From assembly GCA_028023455.1 (NCBI GenBank), contig JAQFVV010012499.1, forward strand, positions 810,001 to 874,000: a stretch of DNA of 64,000 nucleotides, written 5' to 3'. Every line of letters begins with the position of its first letter. Positions within the stretch are counted from its first letter, which is position 1. Shown in pieces: positions 1 to 12,099 of this stretch. The position numbers and the translations under genes are program-made. The DNA comes from Epiperipatus broadwayi (Eukaryota; Onychophora; Udeonychophora; Euonychophora; Peripatidae). A model generated the notes under the pieces. That model was not told where the DNA came from and did not search any database. It saw only the letters and a program-made list of their open reading frames with translations.

Positions 1-600
1 TCCACATTCACAAGTTATTTTGTAAATGCAGTTTAAAGACATTCAATACTCATATTAGATGATGGAAATAGCCCAATACAAAAATATAATTATTGCTGTT
101 TTGTTTGGTAAAAATTTTGATTATTTGTTGCTAAATAAAATGTGAAAATTACATCTATTGTTGTTTTTAAAAGAATACTATGTCAAAAATATATATGGCT
201 AAAGAGGACTGTATTAATAATTAATAATTTAATGATTGTTTTTATTATTATTTAATCAAAAATTTGATGTTTAATAATTCTAAGATTAATTTTGTTTTCA
301 CATATGGTTTTAACAAATTTTCATCAAATATTCAAATTTTATTAAGAATATTTTTTTTTCATGAAATACAATTTGAGATTGAAGGCTTTTATGATTTTTT
401 TTTATCATGGTGACAATAATGCTATTTTGTTTTATTTGTTTAAAGTTGATTTTTTATTTTTAAGATTACATTCATATTTGCATATGAGTATTTAACAAAA
501 TACTTTCCAAAAATAAAAATTTAACATAGAATATGTTTTATGTTTTAATGTAAAATATTATTGATCAAAAAACAAGGTTATATCAGTAAGGTAGAAATAA
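1..600. other. AT-rich intergenic DNA, nothing recognised
   Basis: This stretch is AT-rich with short A and T runs. No ORF, repeat match or RNA-like structure was seen in it. Confidence 0.5.
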
Positions 601-628
601 TGCAGCCAGGATTGAATTGCAATTCGAA

Positions 629-760
629 TATATATTGAAGCTGTAAATATTGTCTCATTGATTTACACTTCACCTAGTGCTAATGTTAGGAGCACTAATA
701 TGACTTTGAACCCAATTTAATGTGTGTTAACTGACACCCATCTCATTTGAGGTGGTAGTA
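629..760 (-). repeat. SINE-like repeat, family A
   Basis: On the minus strand this segment carries a tRNA-type B-box-like motif (GGGTTCAAAG near 705-715) and ends in CAGCTTCAATATAT beside an AT-repeat tail. The copy at 14170-14312 shows the same order: B box, a block resembling ATTAGCACTAGGTGAAG, then CAGCTTCAATATA. A B box at the 5' side and a fixed 3' end followed by a simple repeat are typical of tRNA-derived SINEs. I could not define a convincing A box, so the tRNA origin is inferred and the 5' limit is approximate. Confidence 0.5.
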
Positions 761-775
761 TATGTATAATTTATC

Positions 776-3500
776 ATCAATATTTATAATCAGTACTTGT
801 AAACTATAATATTCAACTATTTGTGTTATTACTAATTCTGTATAAAATAAATGGGCAATAAGTGTAAACATAATCTCAGATGTCTATAAGGTGTGACAAA
901 TGTTTTAAAATTTTTCTTTAAAGTCTGTTTTCTATTTTGGTTATAATATTTTATATTTTGTTTTAATAAATGCACCCAAATAGTATGTAAAAACAGTCAA
1001 TTCAATATTTATAAGACAGACTTTGTAATTTTGTTATACTTTATAAATCTACTATTAAAATCTTATTAAATGTAAGTGTTAAAAGCCATCCTATTATAAA
1101 AAAATTTATTTCTAGAATATAATAAATTCCTTAAATTTTTGTGAAAAAAGTTTTTTTTAATTATATTTTATTTAATTTTCATTACAAATCTCAATCTCAA
1201 TTAAATAAGCTTTGTTTAATATGATGACTTGAGAAATTTAATTAAGATTAAAATCAGATTTTGGGTTAATGCTTTCTTTAATTAGCAAATAAACCCCCAG
1301 GGCATGTTCATCTTAGCGGGAGAGTTCCTATTCTGAAGGAGACCAACCAATAGAAAAGGCCACTAGGAAAATGCATACCACAGAGAGAATTATGAGTGAA
1401 TATAATGAGTAGTGAATCCAGATAAAGTAGGGCTGGATCATATAAATAGCCTAATTTTGATCAAGAAAAGAACAGATAAATTGAGAGACATATTAGTATT
1501 ATGAGTTTAAGTTTCATCTAAATAATGTTGGAGTAAAGTAAAAGGCTCTTCACTTCCCTGTACTCTGTCTCCACCTGCTGATCATGATACCACTCTGGTG
1601 CTGTCAACATCTAGCCTGTGATGTTGACCTACATCAAGAAAGCCTACCTTAATAAAGCCTGGCTCCAGCTATGTTTTGAGGTAACTCCATTTACCACCAG
1701 CCCCTGATCTTTTAACAACCTTGATCCTAAATTAATATTAATCTTTGATTAGGCTATATTCATTTATTCACTCTTCCAGCAAAATATCTAGATATGTAAT
1801 GTCTATACAACTTTTCTTTGAATACATCATTAACTTTAGTTTCTGTAAAATTTAACAGGTTCAATCTTATTAGAACTCTATATTATTTTGATATGACAAC
1901 TTATTTATTTTAATGTTGACTTAGACTAAGCTGCTAAGTCAAGTACAAAATTCAAAGAGCATATTACAACCCTAGTTTTTGTTATTTTCTCCAGTCAAGA
2001 TTATTGCAGGAGATGTAGATTTTCCATTAAGTACTTAATAGATGAATCTCATTTAGTTTAGTATATTTGTTATTTTGTAAATCATTTAAATGATAGGAAT
2101 AGTCTTAACATTTTAAGTTTCCTATTATTTACCAATTAAACTTTACCCATAATCATTTCTCAAAAGAAAATATATTTTATTAAATTGTTTAAGCAAAATT
2201 GATCACATTTTCCTAAAACCAAACTTAGCTCTTGAGATAAAATCTATTATAGAGAATTTAAAATTAAATTTTTATCAGTATGTACATTGTATATCTCATT
2301 TGTGTTTATGATCTTTAGGGCCTAAGTTTTAAATGTCATGCAGAATTTTGTTATATATATATATTAATGTTTTGTTATATAAACATCATTTGTTTATAAA
2401 TTTTAAGCCATGTGAGATTTTAAAGTTTGGAAATGTGGGAAAATAATCCACTCCTTTAAATTTGGTTTTAATTCTCACTGTTTCATTTATATTATACTTT
2501 CTTAAGATTTATTGATTGCCCTGGGTTTCGTGGAAATTCCATTACACTAGAGAACTAACTATTTAAATCAGGATTGAGTTCATGTTTGTTTGCACAATAT
2601 ATGTATATATATTCATGTATATGGTATTATGTACTTTATGGTTACAATTATTCACTTATCATTATTAGTGTTTGTGCTTTGCTACATAACTCTTAGGACC
2701 TATAGAATTTTAAATATGACTAATTCAATAATATTAGTCTCCCTTAAATGTAGATGTATTTCCTACTAGGAAGTTCCCTTTCCAGATACTGCCATTAAAA
2801 TGTGCATGGGCATACATGGATAAACCATTGCAACACATCAGCTTTTATTGTTATGCAGAGATATGTTTTGGTTGGTAGCCCAGCATGTCCTCTCATTCAT
2901 TGATTTCTCCTAGAAAAGCATCTTTGAGGATCATAAATGATCTCGTGTCCTTTTATTGTAGCCATAACATCTTACCACCTTTAGCATTCTTTATTTATTC
3001 TCTATTTATAAACCTGAAATGCTTTCTCTACCATGATGGCACATCTTTGATTAGCCAATCCATCTAATTAATCAATTACCTATCACATAGAATTGTTATT
3101 TACTAAGATAAACTTTGATTTCCCACATTCATAAATTACAACCCATTTAAATGTAATAATGATCTAATGCATCTCATTCATGTCAGTTCTCTATATATGT
3201 ATAGAGGAAGAAAATAGATTTGTTTTTTTCAATTTATAAATTTATTGAGGGCTAAAATGATGGATTATTGCTCGATTTGTACTTGGCAGACCACTTAACC
3301 AATTATTTATATTTAGTAAACAAAATCAACATCTAATCTATGTCTTAATAGATCACAATTGCTTGCTAAATTGAAATGCGGTAATAATGATTAATTACAA
3401 TGTTATCTGATTTACTTAATGAATTTTAAATTACGTAATTGTGAGACCAATACATATAATCAAATTGTGAAGACAAGCATTGACATATTTTGTATGATGA
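776..3500. other. AT-rich DNA with one richer patch at 1290-1740
   Basis: Mostly AT-rich sequence without genes. The subsegment 1290-1740 has visibly higher G+C, with two blocks (about 1300-1440 and 1545-1730) that look like the body of an old dispersed repeat or exon-like DNA. No frame stays open through them and no family was recognised. The 60-codon frame at 2885-3067 has no protein-like features and is treated as chance. Confidence 0.35.
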
Positions 3501-3835
3501 CCCTTATATGTATAATAGATATGTATATTATATTATTACTTTGAAATCTCGGTTTGTCATTATTCCGAATCTCTAACATAAATCTTTTTTATTAGTTATA
3601 AGATTTTCTGGGTTTAAATTCATTCCTTTTTATGTTGCCTTGAAGTTATTATTATTGCAGTTCAAATCAATCACCTATATGTATAATAAATATATATTAC
3701 TTTGATATCACGGTTTGTCATTATTCTGAATCTCTCACATATATCCCTTTTATTAGCTATAAGATTTTATGGGTTCAAATTCATTCTTTTTGTTATGTTG
3801 ACTTGAAGTTATTATTATTGCAGTTCAAATCAAGC
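3501..3835. repeat. Two-copy tandem duplication, period about 161-163 bp
   Basis: The block containing CGGTTTGTCATTATT occurs at 3550 and again at 3711, and the block ending TTATTATTATTGCAG ends at 3660 and again at 3823. The copies differ by scattered substitutions, so the duplication is not recent. Each unit ends in a pyrimidine/AT-rich tract plus CAG that resembles a 3' splice site, although no exon could be assigned downstream. Confidence 0.75.
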
Positions 3836-3984
3836 AAATCTTCAACTTATTTAAATTATCAATCACTGTCAGGGATACTACACACCATTCTTTAATTGTA
3901 ATAAATTTAGATAGGTATTAATTAATGAAATGTAAATCTGTGGTTTTAAGTCGTGTGTGAACCTTGAACTCTAGCTGGGATTGA

Positions 3985-4150
3985 GTGAGAATGAAACATG
4001 CTGGTATCATCAAAAGCATTTTTCATGTAGTCAGAGATCCTGGAGCACAGGTAAATAGGTTGACAGTTCCAGACATGTATCTGGCACATGCTGGACTGTT
4101 ATAATTTTGCTTGGATTCTGGGTCTTCTTGAGTAAACATGCCATTTTGAC
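3985..4150 (-). repeat. Left arm of an inverted repeat pair (family D)
   Basis: This 165-bp block matches, in opposite orientation, the block at 5651-5815. Shared landmarks read on the plus strand here are GTATCATCAAAAG, TCATGTAGTCA, GATCCTGGAGCACAGGTAA and GCTTGGATT. The two copies have diverged by many substitutions. The GATA microsatellite begins immediately after this arm, as is common for elements that carry a microsatellite seed at one end. It could be the terminal repeat of a 1.85-kb element or one of two independent insertions. Confidence 0.7.
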
Positions 4151-4155
4151 CGGTA

Positions 4156-4443
<288 letters not shown>

Positions 4444-4499
4444 CAAGGTTACAGATTGATTACATGTATATAAAAAAAAATATAAATCTATCTTATAAT

Positions 4500-5640
4500 A
4501 GGAGTTACATATGTATTATCTTTCTTTTTGTTTCAAGTTACCCCAGCTGATTTATGATGGAGAAATTGAAGGAACTATAGTTCTTGATCTAGCTGGCCAG
4601 TGCCTTGGTATTATGTAGCTGTGAATAGTGAGTCCGGTGAGACCAAGCCAGCATTCCATTTATTTGTGAAGTGAAAAGTTCACAATTTTAGTGAATCCAA
4701 CTGTGCACTGTGAATACCATATCTTGTGGATGAATGGTAGTAGACTAAGAATTAAATTGAGTGATTATAATTAGAGGTTAAATTTTAAATTGAGTAATTA
4801 TAATTAGAGGTTAAATTGATTGTGTCTGTGGAGGCTAGAGGTTGGACCAATAATTCAATAATGACCATGTGGCCACATATATGTCTGGGTAAGTGAGGTT
4901 GAAGTCTCTGGCTCTGAGTTGTTCAAGTTTATTTGAGAGCATAGCAGGGTGACATCTGGTGTTGTTACCAAATTAAAAGATGCATCTCATATACCAGAAG
5001 ACACATAGCATAAATATAGTTGCATGGATGGTAGGAAAGAATTGACTGTATTGTATAATCTGCAGTATTATAGACAATGGGAGGTTGGTAGGCCATAGAG
5101 ATTGAATCTAAGGAGGAACCCAAAAAACTTTGGATCTAGGGACCATTTTTTACTGTTTTGAAATAGTTGTCTGTTGTTGATGCCTAGAACCAAGGATGGG
5201 GATACAAATAAAGGAAAAAATAATTAAATGAGTATAAATCTCATGAATCTGATGCAATATAACATGCTAAATGAGTTAATATATCCTTATATAAAATAAA
5301 AACTGAAATTTTAATGACTTATTTTAAAAATATAATGCATGGAGATAAAATGGGAACTATCTATAAGTAAGATGTACTAAGATAACCAGTCATTTAATGC
5401 TATCATCATGCACCTACATGTATGTTCACTGAACTCAAAATTTAACATTCAATTCTCTGCATAATGATTTGATCAAGAGATGTCACAGGCATTCTATGAA
5501 TGATTAAGCATTTACAATTATTTAGCATTTTCAGCTTTTTATAATTACAATTGCAGCATACAGCTTTTTGTCATAGGTAAAATATTTATTTGTATAAATT
5601 TTGATAATGTTCTGTATATTATCCACAACAGTATGTAGCA
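4500..5640. other. Moderate-G+C segment between the family D arms
   Basis: This interval has higher complexity than its surroundings but no long open frame. It contains a small tandem duplication at about 4751-4820, where the block TTATAATTAGAGGTTAAATT occurs twice about 40 bp apart. If the two family D arms are terminal repeats, this is the body of a non-autonomous element. I recognise no protein domain in it. Confidence 0.35.
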
Positions 5641-5650
5641 TATTGTACCA

Positions 5651-5815
5651 GTCAAAATCATGTGTTCATGCATCAAGACCTAAAATCCAAGCAAATGTAT
5701 ATCCATCTATTATGTGCAAGATACATAAGTCAGGAACAATACCAAATATCATCCTATTTACCTGTGCTCCAGGATCTATGACTACATGAACAGCACTTTT
5801 GATGATACTAACAAG
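5651..5815 (+). repeat. Right arm of the inverted repeat pair (family D)
   Basis: This is the inverted counterpart of 3985-4150, sharing CCTATTTACCTGTGCTCCAGG and neighbouring blocks. Read on the minus strand it stays open for about 50 codons and includes the peptide [12 protein letters not shown]; the other arm encodes [12 protein letters not shown] in the same frame. The codons AQ|VN span the sequence CACAG/GTAAAT, which fits a 5' splice donor. Both a decayed exon-derived repeat and a non-coding repeat with a chance frame are possible. Confidence 0.65.
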
Positions 5816-6141
5816 CTTTTCATTACTCCAGGTTCAGCAATGAGAAGAGAGAGAGCAAGAGACTTGAAACAATAAATATATTTAATGGGGTAATTAATAA
5901 CTTCTATAAACTATAACCATTCAAGAATTGTACAGACTGTTGTTTGACATTGATTAACATTCCAAGCCATAACAATATGCAAAGCAACATTAACACAGGG
6001 TTTGAATTTAAACATCAGATTCAAATAGAAAATTTTATGTCTCATAAATAGTAAATAATAGAGATTCAAGTAATAAATGATAAACACAATAATACAGATA
6101 ATGATTTAGAGTAAATTTATTAAGTGATTATATATATATAT

Positions 6142-7173
6142 ATGAAAAACAAAAACAAGTTTTAATCACGTTAAAACCTGCTGACGCTTGTATTTATGAT
6201 CAACAGATGGCGTTTTTACCAAAAACACGATCAAGCGTTTGTTTACATAAACGATCAAAGAGTCAGAATTAACTATCTCTTTAATTTTAGCCCACTTTCA
6301 GATCAGCTTGATTGTGTTTTTGGTAAAAACGTCATCTGTTGATCATAAATACAAGTGTCAGCAGGTTTTAACGTGATTAAAACTTGTTTTTGTTTTTCAT
6401 AAATCTACCTTTAAAGGTTTCCGCAATGATATAGATTGCAGAGGCTTTGACTATGTGGAGAAGCTGAACTGAGATCAGACCCATATAGCTATCTAGTTTG
6501 TTTGGCTGAATTTGAAGACTTTATCGGTCTGAAAAATTTCATGCTTGCAAACTGATAGAAACTCTGTGCATAAACACTTGGAGTCAGTTTTTAGATCTAG
6601 TTTCTTGGCTCTGTCTTTCACTGATGATAGCAAAATAGCTTGAAATCAGCTGATCTGAAAGTGGGCTAAAACGAAAGAGATAGTTAATTCTGACTCTTTG
6701 ATCGTTTATGTAAACAAACGCTTGATCGTGTTTTTGGTAAAAATGCCATCTGTTGATCATAAATACAAGCGCCAGCAGGTTTTAACGTGATTAAAACTTG
6801 TTTTTGTTTTTCATAAATCTACCTTTAAAGGTTTCCGCAATGATATAGATTGCAGAGGCTTTGACTATGTGGAGAAGCTGAACTGAGATCAGACCCATAT
6901 AGCTATCTAGTTTGTTTGGCTGAATTTGAAGACTTTATCGGTCTGAAAAATTTCATGCTTGCAAACTGATAGAAACTCTGTGCATAAACACTTGGAGTCA
7001 GTTTTTAGATCTAGTTTCTTGGCTCTGTCTTTCACTGATGATAGCAAAATAGCTTGAAATCAGCTGATCTGAAAGTGGGCTAAAACGAAAGAGATAGCTA
7101 ATTCTGACTCTTTGATCGTTTATGTAAACAAACGCTTGATCGTGTTTTTGGTAAAAACGCCATCTGTTGATCA
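6142..7173. mobile_element. Foldback non-autonomous DNA element inserted in a TA repeat
   Basis: The element lies between TA repeats at 6130-6142 and 7173-7185, as expected for insertion into a TA-rich target. Its left 260 bp (6142-6400) is an imperfect palindrome: the arm from 6142 with CAAGTTTTAATCACGTTAAA pairs with the arm ending at 6400. The right part consists of tandem units of 414 bp. The last unit stops at GTTGATCAT, where it runs into the TA repeat, so the right terminus is truncated or slipped. Minus-strand open frames at 6998-7283 fall inside the repeats and encode nothing recognisable. No transposase is present. Confidence 0.7.
6300..7170. repeat. Tandem 414-bp units inside the foldback element
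   Basis: The landmark CCGCAATGATATAG occurs at 6421 and 6835, giving a period of 414 bp. The two units are nearly identical over their full length, including the block TTGGCTCTGTCTTTCACTGA. High identity means that this amplification is more recent than most repeats in the window. Confidence 0.9.
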
Positions 7174-7348
7174 TATATATATATAACACAACATAAGCTT
7201 TGGATGTCTATATAATTGAGCTTACATATCTGATAATAATATAATTTGCAATTATGTACTTCTGAATTAAGTAAATAGGTCATTCAAGACCATACACAAT
7301 AAGATAAATGTTTTAGCATAAAAATTAGTGAGTGCAATTGCTATACAA

Positions 7349-9041
7349 TTTAACATGGTAATCATCTGAAATCCAGGCATGGTCGCTTCATGGTGTTGTT
7401 TATGTGTCAAAACACATAAAAATGTCATTTTTGCAGCCAGCCTTATGGCTAATACAACATTTATATTGTATTACCCATTGTAGGCCACTTTACATGACAA
7501 TGCACAAAAATATTACATCCTGTTTTGTGTTTCGAAACTATATTTGTTCTATTCATAGCTGATTACTGTATCGTTTGAGGGTATTTTAATTGCAAGTCAG
7601 TACAACTTTTCAAATCTCCATAATAATGTCATTTATATTTAAATAATGTTGTTAATTACTAATAATTGTCATATGGTCCCCACCCTTCCCTAAAAAAATG
7701 TTAATATGTAAAAAATTAGCAAAGGGTATGTTCGAACCCACTTCGACAAAGCTCACGCACTAAATCATGTTTCAGCATGGAAAATACATGAGACCAATAA
7801 AATGTCTGAGAGTAACGTGAAATTTTTAAACTTTTCAGAATTGCTGAGTACAGAAAGTGAGACTGCATTTTTTTTTCAGGGACATAATGTCCTCCCAAAT
7901 ACCAGACTTTTTTTATTACAGCAATAAAATAATAAATAAAAATAAGTTCAAAAAGACCAAAGTTTGTGTATTTTTTTTTATTTCATTAGAAATTGACAAG
8001 TATTTGGATTATCTTTTTCAGTGGGGTTAAAATAAATTACTATTTTTGTTTACTTTTTGTTAATAATAACAGAGTATGAAACCCCCCAAAAAAGCAGTTT
8101 ATTGTAGAAGCCAAAAAAAAAAAAAAAGGTAATTCAAATGAAATATAAATAAAAATAAAAAGTGAGAAAAAGTTGTTTAAACAAAAAAAATTGACTTTTT
8201 GTTACAATTATTTATCCTAGGGTGGGGGCTTTAAAACAATTTTTACCTCCCAAAAACACAAAAGTTACTTTTGATTTAATAAAAAGAAAAACAATTTGGT
8301 CAACCAACAAAAAAAAAAGATAGAAAAACTTCGAAACAATTCCCAAATATTTGTATTATATTTTTTCAGTAGTGTTAAAACAAGTGGGGTTGAAATAAAT
8401 TACTATTTTTGTTTACTTTTTGTTAATAATAACAAAGTATGAACCCCCCCCCCCAAAAAAAAAAGCTGTTTATTGTAGAAGCCAAAAAAAGGCTAATGCA
8501 AACGAAATATAAATAAAAATAAAAAGTGAAAAAAAATTATTTAAAAAAATTATTGACTTTTTCTTACAATTATTTATTTGAGGGTGGGGGTTTCAAAACA
8601 ATTTTTACCCTCCAAAACACAAAAGTTACTTTTGATTTAATAAGAAGAAAAACAAATTAGTCAACCAAAAAAAGGTAGAACAAAGTCAAAACAAGTCCCA
8701 AATAATTGTATTATATTTTATTGGGAGAGTTAAAACATGTTTTTTCGTTGTGAAAGAGTCAAAAGTTTTTTTTTAAAAAAAAACAAACACAGAGTTAAAT
8801 TACCAAAATTCTTTGAATAAAGAAAAATGTCAGGTCAAAAAAACAATGAAAATGAATATAAAATTTGTTTAATAAAAAAGAAATCATGTTATAAATGAAA
8901 TAAAAATTTGTTTAGTCAAAAAAAAAAATCATGTTATATAAAAAAAAGTTGTGGCTTGGTAATGTTACATTTGATTGATTTTGTATAACGTCAATGCCAT
9001 CAAGCAGCCATGCCCATGTTTCAGATGATTACCTTTAACAT
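7349..9041. mobile_element. Non-autonomous inverted-repeat transposon with 8-bp target duplication
   Basis: The element spans 7357-9033 and is flanked by a perfect direct repeat TTTAACAT at 7349-7356 and 9034-9041. Its termini are inverted repeats starting GGTAATCATCTGAAA, with further imperfect pairing inward (GGCATGG..GCTT). An 8-bp duplication fits the hAT, Merlin and P superfamilies; the GG start argues mildly against a typical hAT end. Inside the left end is a small hairpin (7401-7418) followed by TTTTTGCAGCCAG and CCTTATGGCTAATAC. The interior is homopolymer-rich, has no transposase frame and carries a tandem duplication. The subterminal modules recur in the element at 24310-25859. Confidence 0.85.
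7985..8745. repeat. Two-and-a-bit-copy tandem repeat, period about 360 bp, inside the transposon
   Basis: The block AAATTACTATTTTTGTTTAC occurs near 8034 and again near 8397, followed in each copy by a C-run, an A-run and GTTTATTGTAGAAGCC. A third partial start (AAGTCCCAAATAATTGTATT) appears near 8693. Copies differ mainly in homopolymer length, consistent with slippage after duplication. Confidence 0.85.
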
Positions 9042-9099
9042 ATAAAAATAAGATTGTAAGTGCAGCTAAACATATGATGGTTGGTGCAATTAATATATA

Positions 9100-9235
9100 T
9101 ATATATTGAAGCGGTCAGATCTACTTTTGATCTGAGCTTCATGAGATCCCACCTTTATCCTAGTTCAAACCCTATCACTAACAGTGAATATTTCCAAATG
9201 TAATGAGATTTTATACTATCTTCAATATACATTAA
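9100..9235. repeat. Short interspersed repeat with GCTTCAATAT-type end
   Basis: Read on the minus strand it ends in CGCTTCAATATATATATA, like the family A SINE ends, and contains GGGTTTGAACTAGG, a B-box-like motif. The opposite edge also reads TATATTGAAG, so the ends are inverted copies of each other. Similarity to family A is limited to the motif and the 3' end. Confidence 0.35.
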
Positions 9236-9833
9236 CTTTAATTAAAATGGAAGCTATTATTTAAAACTTTATTGAGGCTAACTGTCCTGTGTTTAAATTT
9301 GTTAATGTTATTAATTACCTCATGATAAAATATTCATGAAAATATATATATTTTAATTATGTGGATTGTATGTATATATTTATAAATAGTTAAATATATA
9401 TTCGTTATAAAGTTTTATTACATTGAAATGTTTTATTTCATACTTTACCATTTTCTTCAAATTTATATGATTAAAAGTTACATTCTTTTGATAAGCTTTC
9501 AGATTTCTTTTCCCAAAGACAATAGGAAATATTTTATTAATTAGTTAAAATGACATGTTAAAACTTTAAGGATGGTGCTAAATTAAAATCGTTTGTTCAG
9601 ATTTTACAAATTCATTTTCTAAATGGAAAATAAATTTAAAGTTAATAGATTTGAAAGTCTTATCAGAGGAATGGATCAGAAAACAATTAGAGGGAATTTT
9701 GGTTTGTAATAATGTAAAAATTTTAGTCTTAAGATATCAAAATCAGAATGAGTAGGAAACCATAGGAAAGGGTATAAATACCCCAAAAAAGTTACTAAAA
9801 GGAGCTAATTTTGAATTTTAATAGTATTTTCAG

Positions 9834-9973
9834 CATGGTACATGGCTAACTTCAGGAATCTGATTGCTGGATACCGGAGTTCTCCAACAAATCTTCAAAA
9901 TGTTGCTGCTAACATAGAATATTTCAATACTGATCATATGCTGCCTAAACTACAAAAGAAAACTAATTTGTAA
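9834..9973 (+). other. Candidate terminal exon or small ORF (weak)
   Basis: A good 3' splice-site-like sequence (AATAGTATTTTCAG) ends at 9833. The frame then stays open to a TAA at 9971-9973, giving 43 codons from the ATG at 9842 (starting MANFRNLIAGYRSS). Composition is less AT-biased than its surroundings. No homologue is recognised, so this may be a real terminal exon, part of a long non-coding RNA, or a decayed repeat. Confidence 0.2.
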
Positions 9974-9988
9974 ATGAATTCTACATGA

Positions 9989-11005
9989 ATCAAGTGCACA
10001 CCTATGTTGTCTCCTAAAGTCAACCAGACTCTATATTTCTGGATCAATGAGCGAGCCATGGAAGAACTGGTAACTTTTTATTTTATAAACCACAACTTTC
10101 TGGTCTGTTCATGAACTCTATTTCAAATCATATTTTAAGTTAACTACTGTCTAAAATTTTTTTATTCACTTTATATGTGTTAAATTTTGTTATAGTAATT
10201 CTTTATTCTATTATCTCTAGTCTTAAAAGTAATATCTTGTAATTTTCTTTCTTCTACTATGGCAGTTTGTTTTAACTAGTTTTAATTTTATTTATTTGAA
10301 TGATTATTAATATCATTTATTTACAATAATATACCAGTAATACTTTCAACTCAATAATAATCTCTTTCATTTAAATTCACCCTAAGAAAATAGTATTGCA
10401 TTAAATTTTATAGCTTAATTATAGCCCGTTAGAACTAAATTAATATGGTTTTATTAATTATCGAGTTGAAAGATTTATTTAATGTTTGATATGATTTTAC
10501 AATGGCTGATATGCTCCCAGATAATTTATTTAAGAAATCTAAAATTATCTATTCATATTGGTCACATTTATTAATGTTCTATGAAAGGCTAATAAGGAAA
10601 ATAAAATAATATATTCTGATTTAAATCTCATATTTTATAATTGTGTTTAGGAAGGGCATGATATAAAGGGTATTATTATTATGATTATATAATTGCATTT
10701 AAGCACATTTGCTCCAAGTAAGTTTGATTTTAATCTGATATGATCAGGTCATTACGTTAAGCATCTATTGTATAATTTGGCCTTTATTAATCAAATATGA
10801 TGATCATTATATCATCACCATTTAGAATGTTGCTAACACAAGCCATCTTTTTGCTTTTTGGGTTTGTCATTTTGGTGATATTATTGATATTTTAAATATA
10901 TAGGAAGAAATCACTTCCTCCCTTGCTCATCGCTGTATTGGAACACCAAAGGTTCACAGCTGTGTCCTGACCTGGCTTTCCCCATGTTCCATGGATCATT
11001 TATAG
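9989..11005 (+). other. Candidate two-exon ORF with intron 10070-10903 (weak)
   Basis: A frame open from 9989 runs through NERAMEEL to a possible donor (CTG|GTAACT, intron starting 10070). A possible acceptor, AATATATAG, ends at 10903, and the joined frame continues in phase for 33 codons to a TAG at 11003-11005. Polyadenylation-like AATAAA hexamers lie near 11290. The in-frame stop just upstream at 9986 leaves only about 60 codons. The phase match and local rise in G+C are suggestive, but no family is recognised. Confidence 0.15.
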
Positions 11006-11724
11006 GGCAAAAAGGACTTGTTGAATACAAGCCACCCTTCTACTTCTTGAATAACCAACAAACCATTTTAATTCATATTCATTTTGCTGCTCATAATTTG
11101 TTAGTGCCATTATTTCTTAGTTCAAATAAAGGCCCGCTCTTTTGCTTTATAAATCATAATGAATTGATTTCATTAAAATCAAACAATTTTATGTTTATCG
11201 ATAATTTTAAAAATTTTCTTTGTTAAGTATTGAAGTTATACCCCATGTATATATCATGCTGTTTATGAAATTTATTTATGTATGTGTGGAAAATAAATCT
11301 CACCTTCTTACATAAAATTACAATCATATTTTCTTTTCCAAATAAAATACTAAATAATGAATAATGTATGTAATTCGTTCGGCACAAATATCATAGGTCT
11401 CATTATTTACACTTGTCTACTATGTCAGGGCATAGATAAATATATTTTTTTAAATAGTTATGTATTATTTATTGTACATTGTAATTCACACTCCAAAGAC
11501 TAGAGATAATTTATAATACTCCATCATAAATATTTGAACAAATATTTGTTTATTATTAAATATTTTATATACATACTTGGTTATTGTTTATTACTTAATT
11601 AGTTTTAAATATTTATTCTCACTTTTGGTACTGGCAACCCAAATATACATATATGAATTTATTCAGAAATATCCATAGTCATTTTATCATACATTAGTTA
11701 GAGTCAGATAAGTAGTCTCAGTAA

Positions 11725-11850
11725 TCATCACATCCATTGAGCTAGTTCATGGCGCATAGTCTCATGTGCCATCAATATGTATTATCCACTAGGTTTTGAT
11801 CTGAGCATGTGAAATGGTTCAAATTCAGTTTGGTATTTGAAATAATTCTT
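11725..11850 (+). repeat. Possible tRNA-derived SINE fragment
   Basis: The segment contains GAGCTAGTTCATGG, weakly like an A box, and GGTTCAAATTC about 75 bp further on, which is a fair B box. Spacing is wider than in a tRNA gene, so this is at best a decayed SINE head. Confidence 0.2.
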
Positions 11851-12099
11851 TGGTTTGACTGGGTTTGAAGTCCGGCTTCGTAGGTTCAGGTCACGTTAGG
11901 TGAAAAATATATTTGATGGGTAGGATATATATAAAGTGGATTGATTTGGTCAATATGCCAAGGTCATGGAAGAACTTATATCATTGATAATACATAATGG
12001 CTTATCCTCATCTAAAAGATAGTTAAGATTTTACAATGCATGATTTTAATTGTGTACATGGATACATGCTCTTAAATCATGAAGACCGACCAGATGAGC

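Noticed and set aside
6300-7170. CRISPR-like or satellite array from the repeated 414-bp units
   Set aside because: Only about two units, no short repeat-spacer pattern, and a eukaryotic context.
7716-7740. B-box-like TTCGAAC suggesting a tRNA gene
   Set aside because: The flanking bases do not form a T-arm, and no acceptor stem or anticodon arm can be drawn.
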